In this document: piece after piece, positions 8,420-17,849 of the stretch
Layout of the letters: the number at the start of each line of letters is the position of its first letter
Numbering within the stretch: position 1 is the first letter of the stretch
Assembly (NCBI RefSeq): GCF_004295665.1
Contig: NZ_CP034759.1
Coordinates: 434,001-498,000 of the forward strand
Reading direction: 5' to 3'
Source of the DNA: Litorilituus sediminis
GTDB lineage: Bacteria > Pseudomonadota > Gammaproteobacteria > Enterobacterales > Alteromonadaceae
Length of the DNA stretch: 64,000 nucleotides
Translations under genes and position numbers: made by a program
Notes under the pieces: model-generated
What the model saw: only the letters and a program-made list of their open reading frames with translations
The model's database searches: none
What the model was told of the DNA's origin: nothing

Positions 8420-10324
8420 TTAAGCTATCACAGGTTTAGACTTATTTTCACTTTCAAGCAGCGCTTTACTCATATTAAAATCAAATTGTGTAACTCGGTT
8501 ACGGCCATTCGCTTTTGCTTGATAAAGTGCGATGTCGGCACTATTAACAAGCTCTGAGAAGTCTTGGTAAAAGTCTTCATAGTGGGCTAGTCCTAAACTA
8601 ACGGTAATACAACCAACGGCTTGATTTTGCTTAACTGAGCTTTCACGAATATCGTTACAGAGTCGCTGCGCAAATTGTACGCTTTTAGCTTCAGTAGTAT
8701 TGGGTAGAATAAACAGAAATTCTTCGCCACCAATTCGGCCAACAAAGTCGCTACTACGTAAGGTTTGTTTACATAAATTAGCGATAAATACGAGTACATT
8801 ATCGCCTTCCTTATGACCATACTGATCATTTACTTGTTTGAAGTTATCTATATCTAGCATAACCACCGTCATTGGCGTTGCATAACGTTTGCAGATGGTA
8901 AAGTACTGCTTGCCAATATTCATTATATAGCGGCGATTATGTAACTTGGTTAAAGGATCTTGTATAGCCAGCTGTCGGTTTTTGGAATATAAATAATATA
9001 TGAGGAAAACAACGGCAATAATGAACATCAGCGCAATAGATAACACCATGAGTGTCCAGTTCTGCAGCTTTTGTTTTTGTGCTTCTAACGCTAATTTACT
9101 TTGTAGTAGGGCATTTTTATCATCAAGCGTTTGGTTTTTTAGTTTTTCAATTTCTAAACTAAATTCACTATTTAAGCGGGCAGCTTCCGTGGTGATATCT
9201 AAACGAGCCTTATTTAATAACGCTCGTTCTGCTTTATGCATATATTCAAATGCTGATTTATATTTCTCTTGAGCGTGTAAAATCATCGCTAGATTGCCAA
9301 AGGCATCCCATTGACCAGTAATATCATCGGTACCTTCAACTAAATCTGCGGCCTTTTTCGCAAAAATAACACTTTGTGCTAGTAATTGGTTTTCCTCAAG
9401 TATCCCCGAGTAATGTACATAGGCATTAGCAATATCAATATCGTTACCCAATTGCTCTCGTAACTTTACCGATTTTTCGATCCAAAGTAATGCCTTTCCT
9501 GGCTGATTATCTTTACTAAAAAAATAAGACTTTAATAAATAGCCAAAAGCCAAACTGGAAATATCACCCCGCTGTTCAAAGGTTTCAATGGCTTTATCGA
9601 GTAGTTCAAATGCTTTTCGCCTAGAACCAACTATATTAATCATTTGGGCACGTGCAATCATGGCTTCAGCAATAAGTAGGGTGTCTGTACTAGGGTAGGA
9701 TGCTTCAGCACGATTAAAGTGATTCAAAGCGTCTTCATAAGCTTTAAGTTCGTAATGTACTTGTCCTAACAAGTAGTCTGCCTTTGCGTATAAAGTTTTC
9801 CAGCCATGTCCCTCAGCTTGCACTCTAATATTCGCTAACTGTTTAATTGCTTCTGTATACTGTTGTAAAAAGGCATTGTTCATCGCGTTATACATGTTGA
9901 TTATGGCAAGCCACTTGTCTTTACTTAGATCTGTTTCAGATACTAGATGTTCATGCGCTAACTGATTAGCAGCTTTTTTAAAGTAGGGTTTTGCCTGGCT
10001 ATATCTACCAGAATAATAGTGAACGTAGCCCTGCAAGAAAGGTTTTAAACTTACGCCAGCGATAGTGGGAGAGGTTGGTATTTTTTTAAGCAACGGTTGT
10101 AGAAGATCTATACGGTTATATTGAAAATATAGTATAGCGAGCTGGGTGGTTCGTTCATTAGTAGAAAGCGAATTTAATATGTTCATGCGTGTTTTAATAA
10201 ACGGTGCGTTTTGATTATCAGCAGAAAATAAATCAAATTCATTGTTAGCGTTTGCTGGTAGGAAAAACAGTAGGTAGTAGGCCAATCCATATTTTGTTAC
10301 TAACATTGCGATATTTTTTAACAT
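8420..10324 (-). CDS. TPR-domain diguanylate cyclase (GGDEF)
   Basis: A 634-aa membrane protein predicted to make cyclic di-GMP. Order: signal peptide (about 1-26, ending ANA), periplasmic tetratricopeptide-like repeats (about 60-380), a short coiled coil, one membrane helix (about 423-447, WTLMVLSIALMFIIAVVFLIY in pieces), and a C-terminal GGDEF domain. The active-site motif is GGEEF within VGRIGGEEFLFILP; the RSSD five residues upstream is an intact inhibitory I-site. DPLTKLHNRR opens the cyclase domain. The layout suggests that a periplasmic signal sensed by the TPR part sets cyclase activity. It stands alone, and the 299 bp upstream hold no gene. Confidence 0.92.
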   Translation of the reverse strand: MLKNIAMLVTKYGLAYYLLFFLPANANNEFDLFSADNQNAPFIKTRMNILNSLSTNERTTQLAILYFQYNRIDLLQPLLKKIPTSPTIAGVSLKPFLQGYVHYYSGRYSQAKPYFKKAANQLAHEHLVSETDLSKDKWLAIINMYNAMNNAFLQQYTEAIKQLANIRVQAEGHGWKTLYAKADYLLGQVHYELKAYEDALNHFNRAEASYPSTDTLLIAEAMIARAQMINIVGSRRKAFELLDKAIETFEQRGDISSLAFGYLLKSYFFSKDNQPGKALLWIEKSVKLREQLGNDIDIANAYVHYSGILEENQLLAQSVIFAKKAADLVEGTDDITGQWDAFGNLAMILHAQEKYKSAFEYMHKAERALLNKARLDITTEAARLNSEFSLEIEKLKNQTLDDKNALLQSKLALEAQKQKLQNWTLMVLSIALMFIIAVVFLIYYLYSKNRQLAIQDPLTKLHNRRYIMNIGKQYFTICKRYATPMTVVMLDIDNFKQVNDQYGHKEGDNVLVFIANLCKQTLRSSDFVGRIGGEEFLFILPNTTEAKSVQFAQRLCNDIRESSVKQNQAVGCITVSLGLAHYEDFYQDFSELVNSADIALYQAKANGRNRVTQFDFNMSKALLESENKSKPVIA

Positions 10325-10623
10325 TCACTCGCTCCTTGAGGCAGCAAAATACTTATATACCGTTAGAAAATATAGCCTAATGTCAGTAAAGCACAATAAA
10401 GCCAGCTTTGATGAGCTGAAATAATGTCTAAAACGAGTTAGCAGTTAAGCTAAATTGCTCTCTTACCCTGATGAAATGATTGAAATTTGAGCGAGTTGCG
10501 CTTTTTTTTAGCGTTACCGAGTTTATTTTCAAAATAGTTGCATTTAGGTCTTTACAAATCATGCCTGACTATTTAGAATTCGCACCGCTTTTAAGGAATC
10601 TTTAAATTTGTTAAAAGTGATGT

Positions 10624-10714
10624 GGTGAGATGGCTGAGTGGTCGAAAGCACTGGTCTTGAAAACCAGCAAGGGTTTGTAGCCCTTCTAGGGTTCAAATCC
10701 CTATCTCACCGCCA
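10624..10714 (+). tRNA. tRNA-Ser(UGA), copy 2
   Basis: 91 nt, identical to the copy at 776-866, with an encoded CCA. The flanking sequences of the two copies differ, so only the gene itself is duplicated. It precedes the DUF3943 gene. Confidence 0.97.
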
Positions 10715-10724
10715 TATTTAGAGA

Positions 10725-10751
10725 AAGCCGCTACTTGTTAGCGGCTTTTTT
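10725..10751 (+). terminator. Rho-independent terminator of tRNA-Ser copy 2
   Basis: The stem AAGCCGCTA / TAGCGGCTT with a five-base loop is followed by Ts. It is a different hairpin from the one behind copy 1. Confidence 0.85.
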
Positions 10752-10779
10752 GTATTAGCTTCAAAATAAGGACTCAGGT

Positions 10780-12201
10780 GTGTTCAATATGGACTTTTCT
10801 AAAAATAATACGTTATTTAGCAAGAGTAAGTTTCGTATTAGTTCCTTAACCTTAGCCTTATCTATTGCATCTTTTGCTGTATCAGCACAAGAAGCAAAAA
10901 CATCAGAAGATATCCAGCTAAAGCCAGCAATTAATGCTGAAAACATTGATGATATTTATCGAGAGCAGATAACCAATTCACGTTGGGAAAATCTGACTCC
11001 TCATGCTGATTTCTATAATTCTCCATACCAAATATCTTTGTTTTCGCCTGAAAACGGTGAAGATGGTGCGAGATTATGGTCACAAACCAGTTCTATTTTT
11101 GCCTATGGTTTTGCTGTCATTGGTATGATTGCTTTATTACCGGAAGATATTTCAAACTGGGATAAAGAAGAAGGTATCTTTAACAAGTGGTCTGATAATG
11201 TTAAAGATGGCCCTGTATGGGATAGAGACACCGGCATGTTAAATTTTGTCGGCCATCCTTATTTTGGTGGTGTCTATTACCAAGTTGCGAGAAAATCAGG
11301 TTATCGTCAATGGGATGCCTTTGTTTACTCGGCATTAATGTCTACATTCTATTGGGAATATGGTATCGAAGCTTTTGCCGAAGTACCTTCAATTCAAGAT
11401 TTAATTATTACACCTGTACTAGGCTGGACCTATGGTGAATGGGCATTTAATACAGAAATGGACATTCGCGAGTCAGGTGGAAAAGTATGGGGCTCTAGTG
11501 CACTAGGAAGCACAGCTTTAGCATTACTTGACCCTGTTGATGCATTAAGTGTTGGTGTAAATAATTTATTCGGTAAAGAAATTATTCGCGCAGGTACGGG
11601 CTATGTTGGCGTTAAAGATATTGTCATTGATAATTCAGGTCGAACAGAGAGCCAAGTACAGCTAAACATTTCATTGCAATTAGGTGAGGGTGGTAATTAC
11701 TCGCCTAAACAATATACACGTAGTACACGAAAAGATGATCCAGTAGATACTGGCATTGTTGGTATGTCTTATGGTGTAGGCCATGTCGCTCTTGATGATC
11801 ACTGGCAGGTTGAAGACGGTACAACAACGGAATATAGCTTAGGTTTATATTTCTCTCGTAGCTTCTCGAGCCGAGTTAGTTACTCAAAAGCACAGCTTAA
11901 TCAATTAGCCTCTAATGACAAAATTGCCTATGAAAGTTATCGCTTAAATGGTCAGTATTATTTTAATACTCAAAGTGACTGGCGCCCATATGTAACAGCA
12001 GGCTTTGGTGAGATCATGTGGCATAAAGATAATGATCATAAATCCTTCCAAGTTAATGCCGGTGCAGGTTTACACTATAAAATTAATAATAACTTTGCAT
12101 TACAAGTTGATTGGCGACACCACTATGGTACTAACACCAGTACCAGTGAAGATGCCGTTGCAGGCAATTTAATTTACTTCTTTGGTGACGGTGAGCGTTA
12201 A
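10780..12201 (+). CDS. DUF3943 outer-membrane protein
   Basis: A secreted protein of up to 473 aa. The GTG at 10780 has AAGGA eight bases upstream; ATG 10789 is the alternative. The signal peptide ends at VSA-QEA. The DUF3943 region (about 95-265) shows NFVGHPYFGGVYYQVAR, SALMSTFYWEYGIEAFAEVPSIQDL and TPVLGWTYGEWAF. The C-terminal part has alternating beta strands ending in a beta-barrel-like DWRHHYGTNT...GNLIYFFG pattern, suggesting an outer-membrane location. Function is unknown. It is followed by the TPR lipoprotein and the M28 peptidase on the same strand. Confidence 0.82.
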   Translation: MFNMDFSKNNTLFSKSKFRISSLTLALSIASFAVSAQEAKTSEDIQLKPAINAENIDDIYREQITNSRWENLTPHADFYNSPYQISLFSPENGEDGARLWSQTSSIFAYGFAVIGMIALLPEDISNWDKEEGIFNKWSDNVKDGPVWDRDTGMLNFVGHPYFGGVYYQVARKSGYRQWDAFVYSALMSTFYWEYGIEAFAEVPSIQDLIITPVLGWTYGEWAFNTEMDIRESGGKVWGSSALGSTALALLDPVDALSVGVNNLFGKEIIRAGTGYVGVKDIVIDNSGRTESQVQLNISLQLGEGGNYSPKQYTRSTRKDDPVDTGIVGMSYGVGHVALDDHWQVEDGTTTEYSLGLYFSRSFSSRVSYSKAQLNQLASNDKIAYESYRLNGQYYFNTQSDWRPYVTAGFGEIMWHKDNDHKSFQVNAGAGLHYKINNNFALQVDWRHHYGTNTSTSEDAVAGNLIYFFGDGER

Positions 12202-12310
12202 GAGCCGCTGTAACAAATTTGTAAATAAGTATGAATAACGTCGTACTTTTTTAGATTTATTATTTTTTTCATTCTAAGCTAATAGAGAGTCCGTTAGCTT
12301 AGGATTGAAT

Positions 12311-13492
12311 ATGAATAAAATAAAACCTTCGTACTTATTGCTGTTACCCCTTCTTTTCGCCTGTCAAACTACTCAAGCTCCATTACCCACAGAAGTTTCT
12401 AGCGGAAAACAACTTTATTTAGATAGTAGTTTTATCGCATCTGAACCTTATGTTATTGAAACAGAAGAAGATATTTTCTCACTTGATGATGCCATGCTTG
12501 AGGTTGTTAATACTAAGCTCAAAAATGATAAGCATATTAAAGCGCGTTCTCAAATCTTACTGGATCATATTTTTAATAAAGAGAATATTGCCTTAAGTTA
12601 TGATGGCAATGCTAATGTCACCGCCCGACAAGCCTTTCATAGCGGAAGCGCCAATTGTCTTTCATTAACCATTATGGCGTATGCGTTAGCAGTGGAAGCC
12701 GGCATGAATGTAAGCTTTCAGCAAATCAATGTCCCTGAATACTGGGTGAGAAATGGTCAATATAACCAATTAACAGGTCATATCAACCTACTTGTAGAAG
12801 AAAATGTTGATGTTACTAGACAAGTCATTTGGGGCTTAGGAGCTTTGCAAATTGACTTTGATCCTAGTGCAGCCAAAAAATCATTCTCTAAAAAGGTCAT
12901 CGATAAAAATACCGTATTGGCGATGTTTTATAATAACAAAGGAGCCAATGCCATGGTTAATAATAATTACCCACTTGCATATCAGTATTTTAAACAAGCT
13001 ACCTTGCAGGACAACTCGTTTAGCGCAACATGGGGGAATTTAGGCATCCTTTATCGACTGAATGGTTATAAAACTGAAGCTGAGAAAGTATATAGACACG
13101 CAATTAGTTTGGATAATAATAATTTAAACGCTTTATCAAACTTAGCATTGCTTTTATATAGCCAAGAGCGAAATTTTGAAGCCGTTGAAATAGAACAGTA
13201 CATTAAAAAAATTCGTAATAAGAATCCGTATTACCATGCGGTACTTGCTGATGAAGCCTTCTATAATGGTAACTTTAAAGTAGCAGAACAGCACTATAAA
13301 GATGCTATTGAGTTAGATAAAAACGAGCACGAATTTTATTTTGGTTTAGCAAAAATTTACTACATGCAAAACAAGTTAATGTCGGCAAAAAAGTCTATGA
13401 GAATGGCTATCTTACTCAATAAATCAGATGATATTGACGAGCAATATATTGCAAAACTAAATGTGTTAAAAAGAGCTAAGGTGACTTATTAA
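12311..13492 (+). CDS. Transglutaminase-like and TPR lipoprotein
   Basis: 393 aa from ATG 12311 (AGGA six bases upstream). The lipobox LLFAC puts the lipidated Cys at residue 18. The region 60-190 resembles the bacterial transglutaminase-like cysteine-protease fold: a Cys in SGSANCLSLTIMAYALA (about residue 116) and a His in TGHINLLV (about 156). Three or more TPR units follow (about 205-370: NNKGANAMVNNNYPLAYQYF, WGNLGILYRLNGYKTEAEKVY, HAVLADEAFYNGNFKVAEQHY). Probably a periplasmic-facing lipoprotein. Its substrate is unknown; the Cys/His pair suggests catalysis but this is an inference. Confidence 0.75.
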   Translation: MNKIKPSYLLLLPLLFACQTTQAPLPTEVSSGKQLYLDSSFIASEPYVIETEEDIFSLDDAMLEVVNTKLKNDKHIKARSQILLDHIFNKENIALSYDGNANVTARQAFHSGSANCLSLTIMAYALAVEAGMNVSFQQINVPEYWVRNGQYNQLTGHINLLVEENVDVTRQVIWGLGALQIDFDPSAAKKSFSKKVIDKNTVLAMFYNNKGANAMVNNNYPLAYQYFKQATLQDNSFSATWGNLGILYRLNGYKTEAEKVYRHAISLDNNNLNALSNLALLLYSQERNFEAVEIEQYIKKIRNKNPYYHAVLADEAFYNGNFKVAEQHYKDAIELDKNEHEFYFGLAKIYYMQNKLMSAKKSMRMAILLNKSDDIDEQYIAKLNVLKRAKVTY

Positions 13493-13506
13493 AGTTATTT
13501 TTATTG

Positions 13507-14460
13507 ATGCGATTTTACCTTGTTTGTTTATCTGTTACTTTATTTTATTGCTCAACTGGCTCGACTCAGTGCATTAGTAACGATATTCTTGCTGTAAATA
13601 AATTAAATGAAAACCAGTTATTAACAAGGTTAGAAGTACTCTCGTCAGATTCTTTTGCCGGACGAAAGTTTGCCAGTAAAGAAAACATTCAAGTACAACA
13701 ATATTTAATCACGCAGTTACAAGCAGCTAATATTTCACCTTTTAAAGGCCAATATTTACATAGCTTTGAACACGAGCAAATGTTCTCTACCAAGCAAGGC
13801 GCTAATATTATTGGCTTAATAAAAGGGCGCCTTCATCCAGAAAAATACATTGTACTGACTGCGCATTACGATCATTTAGGGAAAAAAGGCTCAAAATTTT
13901 TCCCCGGTGCAGATGATAATGCCTCTGGTGTCTCTTCTTTATTAGCGTTTGGCGAAGCGCTAAGTCTTAACCCTTTAAATCACAGTGTTATTTTATTATT
14001 TACCGACGGTGAAGAAGTGAGCTTACTCGGCGCAAAGTATTTTGTTAAACAGCAAGAACAACTACTTAAGGATATTAAGTTAAACATCAATATAGATATG
14101 ATTGCTGGCAGTAAAAAAACCAAAAAATTACGATACATATCAAGCCCAATGGCTCAATTGGTTAATGAGCAACAACAGCAGTGTTTAGCTAAATTACGCA
14201 AAAAATCATCGGTAAAGATCGTGAAAGGATTTCGTAGTCACAGAACAAATAACTCGCTTGATAAACGCACTAATTGGCGTATGGCAAGTGATCACGGTGT
14301 TTTTGCCAAGCAAGATATTCCCTATATTTACTTTGGTATTGGTACCCATAAAAACTATCATTCAGTGTCAGATAGTTTTGAAAACATTAATGTACCGTTT
14401 TATTTAAGTGCTGCAACAAGCATTTATCAACAATTACGCTTTATAGATTTAGTCATATAA
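13507..14460 (+). CDS. M28-family zinc aminopeptidase, secreted
   Basis: 317 aa, started at ATG 13507 rather than the TTG at 13504. A signal sequence is followed by a single M28 domain with the full zinc-ligand set: His and Asp in TAHYDHLG and PGADDNASG, Glu in TDGEEVSLLG, Asp in INIDMI, and His in YHSVSDSF. The catalytic Glu is the first of the GEE pair. A PA insert is lacking. It hydrolyses N-terminal residues from peptides in the periplasm or outside. It starts 12 bp after the TPR lipoprotein stop, so the two are probably one transcript. Confidence 0.9.
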   Translation: MRFYLVCLSVTLFYCSTGSTQCISNDILAVNKLNENQLLTRLEVLSSDSFAGRKFASKENIQVQQYLITQLQAANISPFKGQYLHSFEHEQMFSTKQGANIIGLIKGRLHPEKYIVLTAHYDHLGKKGSKFFPGADDNASGVSSLLAFGEALSLNPLNHSVILLFTDGEEVSLLGAKYFVKQQEQLLKDIKLNINIDMIAGSKKTKKLRYISSPMAQLVNEQQQQCLAKLRKKSSVKIVKGFRSHRTNNSLDKRTNWRMASDHGVFAKQDIPYIYFGIGTHKNYHSVSDSFENINVPFYLSAATSIYQQLRFIDLVI

Positions 14461-14525
14461 ATAGCAATAGGCATATTTATCTTACAATGTAATAATCAGA
14501 TTATTCTCTTCATTTATAAGTTAGC

Positions 14526-15290
14526 ATGTGCATTTTATTTATAGCCATTGACCAACATCCAGATTACCCAGTAATTATTTGCGCCAATAGAGATGAGTTT
14601 CATCAGCGTCCGACAAAGTCTATGCACCTGTGGCAGCAAAAAAATATTTTAGCTGGTAAAGATCTACAAGCAGGTGGCTCTTGGCTAGGGCTTTCACCCG
14701 AGCAGAACTTTGCAGCGCTAACTAATTATCGAAAACTACCATTAAGTGAGGAGCCTAAAAAATCTCGTGGTGAATTGGTGTTAAAAGCTCTTGAGGGAGT
14801 GACTGACAATTTACCTAAACAGTTAGAAAAATCAGCAGCTCAATATCATGGTTATAACTTAATTTACGGTTCATTAGAGCAGTTATATTGCTACGATAGT
14901 ATCAATAATAAACATCATCAATTGACTAAAGGAATTCACAGCATTTGTAATGGTGCACTTGATGATATTTGGCCAAAAATGTCTGAAGGCGAACAACTAC
15001 TAAAAAACACTGTGAACTCAAATAAACCTTTGTCTATTGATTCATTGTTTGAAATTATGGCAAATAATAAGCAAGCATTGCCTGAATTACTGCCTGATAC
15101 AGGGCTAACAAAGGAATGGGAACAAATGCTAAGCGCCATCTTTATAGTATCACCAAGTTATGGAACGAGAACAACAACCATCATAACCAAAGATGTTCAT
15201 AATAATATTGATGTTTATGACAGAAGTTATGCTCCTTCAGGTGATGTTATTAAGCAGCAAGATTTCAACTTAAAAGCTGTTTTTACATAG
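14526..15290 (+). CDS. NRDE (TANGO2-type) family protein
   Basis: A 254-aa member of the NRDE/TANGO2 family. It starts directly with MCILFIAIDQHPDYPVII and has the defining ANRDEFHQRPT motif at about residues 22-32, with Cys2 as a possible N-terminal nucleophile as in Ntn-hydrolases. The conserved GGSWLGLS, FAALTNYR, KSRGELV and TRTTTII blocks are present. Family members in eukaryotes affect haem and lipid homeostasis; the bacterial role is not established. Cytoplasmic. Confidence 0.88.
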   Translation: MCILFIAIDQHPDYPVIICANRDEFHQRPTKSMHLWQQKNILAGKDLQAGGSWLGLSPEQNFAALTNYRKLPLSEEPKKSRGELVLKALEGVTDNLPKQLEKSAAQYHGYNLIYGSLEQLYCYDSINNKHHQLTKGIHSICNGALDDIWPKMSEGEQLLKNTVNSNKPLSIDSLFEIMANNKQALPELLPDTGLTKEWEQMLSAIFIVSPSYGTRTTTIITKDVHNNIDVYDRSYAPSGDVIKQQDFNLKAVFT

Positions 15291-15376
15291 CACGATAGCA
15301 GCTTGAATTTAATGAATAACAGGGCGCTTATGTCAAAAAAGTCTAAATCTTAATAGTTACTGAAAGGGATATTCGT

Positions 15377-15823
15377 ATGACTAACTTTAATTACTTTAAA
15401 TTTGGTATAACGCTTTTTATTATTGGCGTCTTTTTAATTGTCTTTTACCGAAATTACGCATCAATCAATTCTGCGTTATTTCCTGCTGAAAACACTGAAG
15501 TGTCAATACCTAAGCCAAACATTATAAAAGTACCTTCAGATTTTTTAGATCATAAACAGCGAAAATCATCATCTATAGATTTCTCAAAGCGCAGTACATC
15601 ATTAAATTTTTCAAATTCAAATAAATCAGTTTCATATATTCGTGATTCAGAATACAAACCGATAAGCAAAGATGCTTATACTAATAAAGCTAAATATGCT
15701 CAAGATGATGCATCATGTTCATATTGGCTACAGCAATATAAAGAAACGCCAAACGGTCATAATAAAGTAGAATTTGATAAAGCCTGTAATGGTTTTATTA
15801 TTTCAAACGCTATGAAACGATAG
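15377..15823 (+). CDS. Hypothetical single-pass membrane protein
   Basis: A 148-aa protein not recognised as a family. An N-terminal membrane helix (about 9-27, FGITLFIIGVFLIVFY) is followed by a polar, Ser/Asn/Lys-rich, probably disordered stretch, and a C-terminal segment with two Cys (ASCSYWLQQY and FDKACNGF) that could form a disulfide. GAAAGGGA-type purines precede the ATG. It lies between the NRDE gene and a convergent integrase. Confidence 0.6.
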   Translation: MTNFNYFKFGITLFIIGVFLIVFYRNYASINSALFPAENTEVSIPKPNIIKVPSDFLDHKQRKSSSIDFSKRSTSLNFSNSNKSVSYIRDSEYKPISKDAYTNKAKYAQDDASCSYWLQQYKETPNGHNKVEFDKACNGFIISNAMKR

Positions 15824-15944
15824 TTGAAAAGCTAACAATCGAAACATTATAGGCTATCCGACAACCTGAATGCTTAAATCTAATGAAACCCATTCAAGCA
15901 ATTGAATTGCTTGATATTTAAATATATGACACTAAATATTTATA

Positions 15945-17186
15945 CTAATTAACTTTTCTTTGTTTGCCACTTTCAGCGCGTTGTTTATTTTCACTTTGAA
16001 CATAAACAGTGTCAGTAGTTGCCATAGAAGCATGACCGAGATCTTCAGAAACATCTTTAAGAGGGCGGCCACGTTCGATTTCCATACTAGCGCCAGTATG
16101 GCGAAGCCAATGGGTCGAAGCTTCTTTAAGTTTTAAAGCTTTAGTCGGCCCCTCATTAACACGCATATTTTCATAGGCCTTATCAAATACATCTTGTACT
16201 AAACGCCTCAATTGTCTCGATGTCATACCACCTTGACCACGTATTTTTTCTACTAAGACATTGTTTTCTTTAGTTAATGGCATGCCTGGCAGGCCTCGAT
16301 ATAACCGATAACGCTGCAGAAATGGCAAAAAATCAGTTGGTACGGTAATATCACGTAGTTTTCTACCTTTACCAAAAACTTTAAGCCACCAATTTTCATC
16401 TTCATCTTGCCAGAAATGTCCCATAATCGGTGACCAATCAGCTCGCTCTGATAACTCTGAAATACGTAAAAATAAGGTTTTTAGTGCCGCTATAATAAAT
16501 AGATTTCGCTCAAAGATAAGATCTTCATTTGCCATTTCAACAGCAGTATCTAAGACATATTCCCATTGACTAGATGTTAATCGCTTGATTTCTTTTACTT
16601 GCGTATCAGTAATAAAATATCGACAATCTTTTCTAGCAATTTTTACCGGATTACCATAACAAAGCTCTTCATACATTAAATAATCATAAAATGTAGAGAT
16701 AGCAGTAAACAAAGCTTTTAAAGTTTCTTGTGATGGTCGATATTTTTTCTTATCGATCTTAGCTATGGATTTATGTGCTTTAGGCACTTGGATTTTGAAT
16801 GGAAACCAAGCTTCATTAGCAGATGAGTAACCGTTGGCAACTTTAAAGCGTTCTTGATTAGATGTGCCGATCCAATTAACTGGCGGCTGCCAACAAAAGT
16901 CAGCGTAATCTAAAATATCTTGTTTACGAAATTGATCTATTGGTGATTGCTTAATTAAAAATGCCCAAAGCAAAAATCGTTCAATTTCATTTCTGAATCG
17001 ATCATAGGTATGAACTGATTTATTTCGGCCGGTATATTCGAGAAATGATTTAGCCCAGTGAAAATGTTCAAGGCACCAATCAGGCAATGAATTTAAGAAT
17101 TTAGTTAGCTCTGGGTAATCTTCAAAATAAAACTCAATAAGATCACTGTAACGAGGATATAAAGGTGTTGGCTTGTTTATTATCAT
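15945..17186 (-). CDS. Tyrosine recombinase / site-specific integrase
   Basis: A 413-aa phage-type integrase. The N-terminal core-binding region is about 40-190. The catalytic domain shows Arg in FLRISELSE, Lys in FGKGRKLRD, the HxxR of STHWLRHTGAS, His in LGHASMATTD, and the nucleophile Tyr in DTVYVQ. All five key residues are present, so it is probably active. No excisionase or other phage gene is next to it, but the 660 bp upstream hold two degraded gene fragments, one from another recombinase. It may be the last piece of a lost mobile element. Confidence 0.88.
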   Translation of the reverse strand: MIINKPTPLYPRYSDLIEFYFEDYPELTKFLNSLPDWCLEHFHWAKSFLEYTGRNKSVHTYDRFRNEIERFLLWAFLIKQSPIDQFRKQDILDYADFCWQPPVNWIGTSNQERFKVANGYSSANEAWFPFKIQVPKAHKSIAKIDKKKYRPSQETLKALFTAISTFYDYLMYEELCYGNPVKIARKDCRYFITDTQVKEIKRLTSSQWEYVLDTAVEMANEDLIFERNLFIIAALKTLFLRISELSERADWSPIMGHFWQDEDENWWLKVFGKGRKLRDITVPTDFLPFLQRYRLYRGLPGMPLTKENNVLVEKIRGQGGMTSRQLRRLVQDVFDKAYENMRVNEGPTKALKLKEASTHWLRHTGASMEIERGRPLKDVSEDLGHASMATTDTVYVQSENKQRAESGKQRKVN

Positions 17187-17420
17187 TATTTACATAATTA
17201 GAGGCTCAATTAGTTGAACACTAGTTTAATACACGCAAAACGCTATGTCCAATATTCAGTGGTATAGGAATTAATAAGGGTTGTATTTGTTACGGCAAAT
17301 GTTGGCTTTTATGCTCTGCTGATAAATCTCTAAGAAATCTTTAACGCCTGTTTTTAGGTATTTAATTGTTATACCGAAAATATCAACAGACTTTAGTTAC
17401 TCCCCATTTTTTGTTGATAA

Positions 17421-17603
17421 TTTTCTAAGAACTCTACTAACTCGTCAAAATGCAATGGGTTAATATTGCCTGAATATTACGAAGCTTTCTGTTTAGTTTG
17501 TCATGGCACCCCAAAAGGCAGCTTAGATATCACGGGCTCAAAAAAAGAAGGGGGAAAATTATACCAGTTAGGCGGCGCGATAAGTTTAGTGATATATAAA
17601 TAA
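17421..17603 (+). pseudogene. Remnant of a DUF3365 (Tll0287-like) haem-sensor domain
   Basis: An open fragment without a convincing start encodes LPEYYEAFCLVCHGTPKG, then SLDITGSKKEGGKL and LGGAISLVI, and ends at TAA 17601. CxxCHG-x-PKG-x-(L/I)DITG-x-KKEG is the hallmark of the DUF3365 domain, in which the CxxCH binds haem. Only the last part of the domain survives; no N-terminal half or output domain is present. The 220 bp to its left hold nothing recognisable. Confidence 0.6.
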
Positions 17604-17636
17604 ACCAACGTATAGCAAGTGAAATAATCATTTGAA

Positions 17637-17794
17637 CATTCAATTGCTTTCCCACCCCATGATTTACGCCGAACCTTTGCAACTAAGCTATTAGAAAATG
17701 GTGAAGATGTATTTTTCGTGCCAGATTTGATGGGACATTCCTCAGTAGAAACAACCAAAACTATGATAGGCGTTATGAGAAGGCAAAAAAATAA
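17637..17794 (+). pseudogene. C-terminal remnant of a tyrosine recombinase, frameshifted
   Basis: The frame reads [19 protein letters not shown], then [15 protein letters not shown]. After one frame change at about 17761 the neighbouring frame continues [10 protein letters not shown] and stops at 17792. These are the HxxR, the LMGH box and the nucleophile Tyr of an integrase with the usual YDRRxExAKK tail. The N-terminal two thirds are missing. It is distinct from the intact integrase at 15945-17186. Confidence 0.7.
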
Positions 17795-17817
17795 GGCAGC
17801 TCGAGCGCTGCCTTTTT
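17793..17817 (+). terminator. Bidirectional terminator
   Basis: The stem AAGGCAGC / GCTGCCTT with a six-base loop is followed by Ts on the plus strand, and on the minus strand by an A and seven Ts. It can end both the recombinase remnant and the leftward M23 peptidase transcript. Confidence 0.8.
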
Positions 17818-17849
17818 AATGAAATTTCAAAAAATGACGATTTTTAAAG

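Noticed and set aside
10325..10623. Promoter region left of tRNA-Ser copy 2 as a possible small gene or island end
   Set aside because: AT-rich without ORF, repeat or hairpin; ordinary divergent spacer.
17501..17758. 85-codon minus-strand open frame
   Set aside because: It lies opposite the DUF3365 and recombinase remnants, which explain the sequence better; its translation has no family features.
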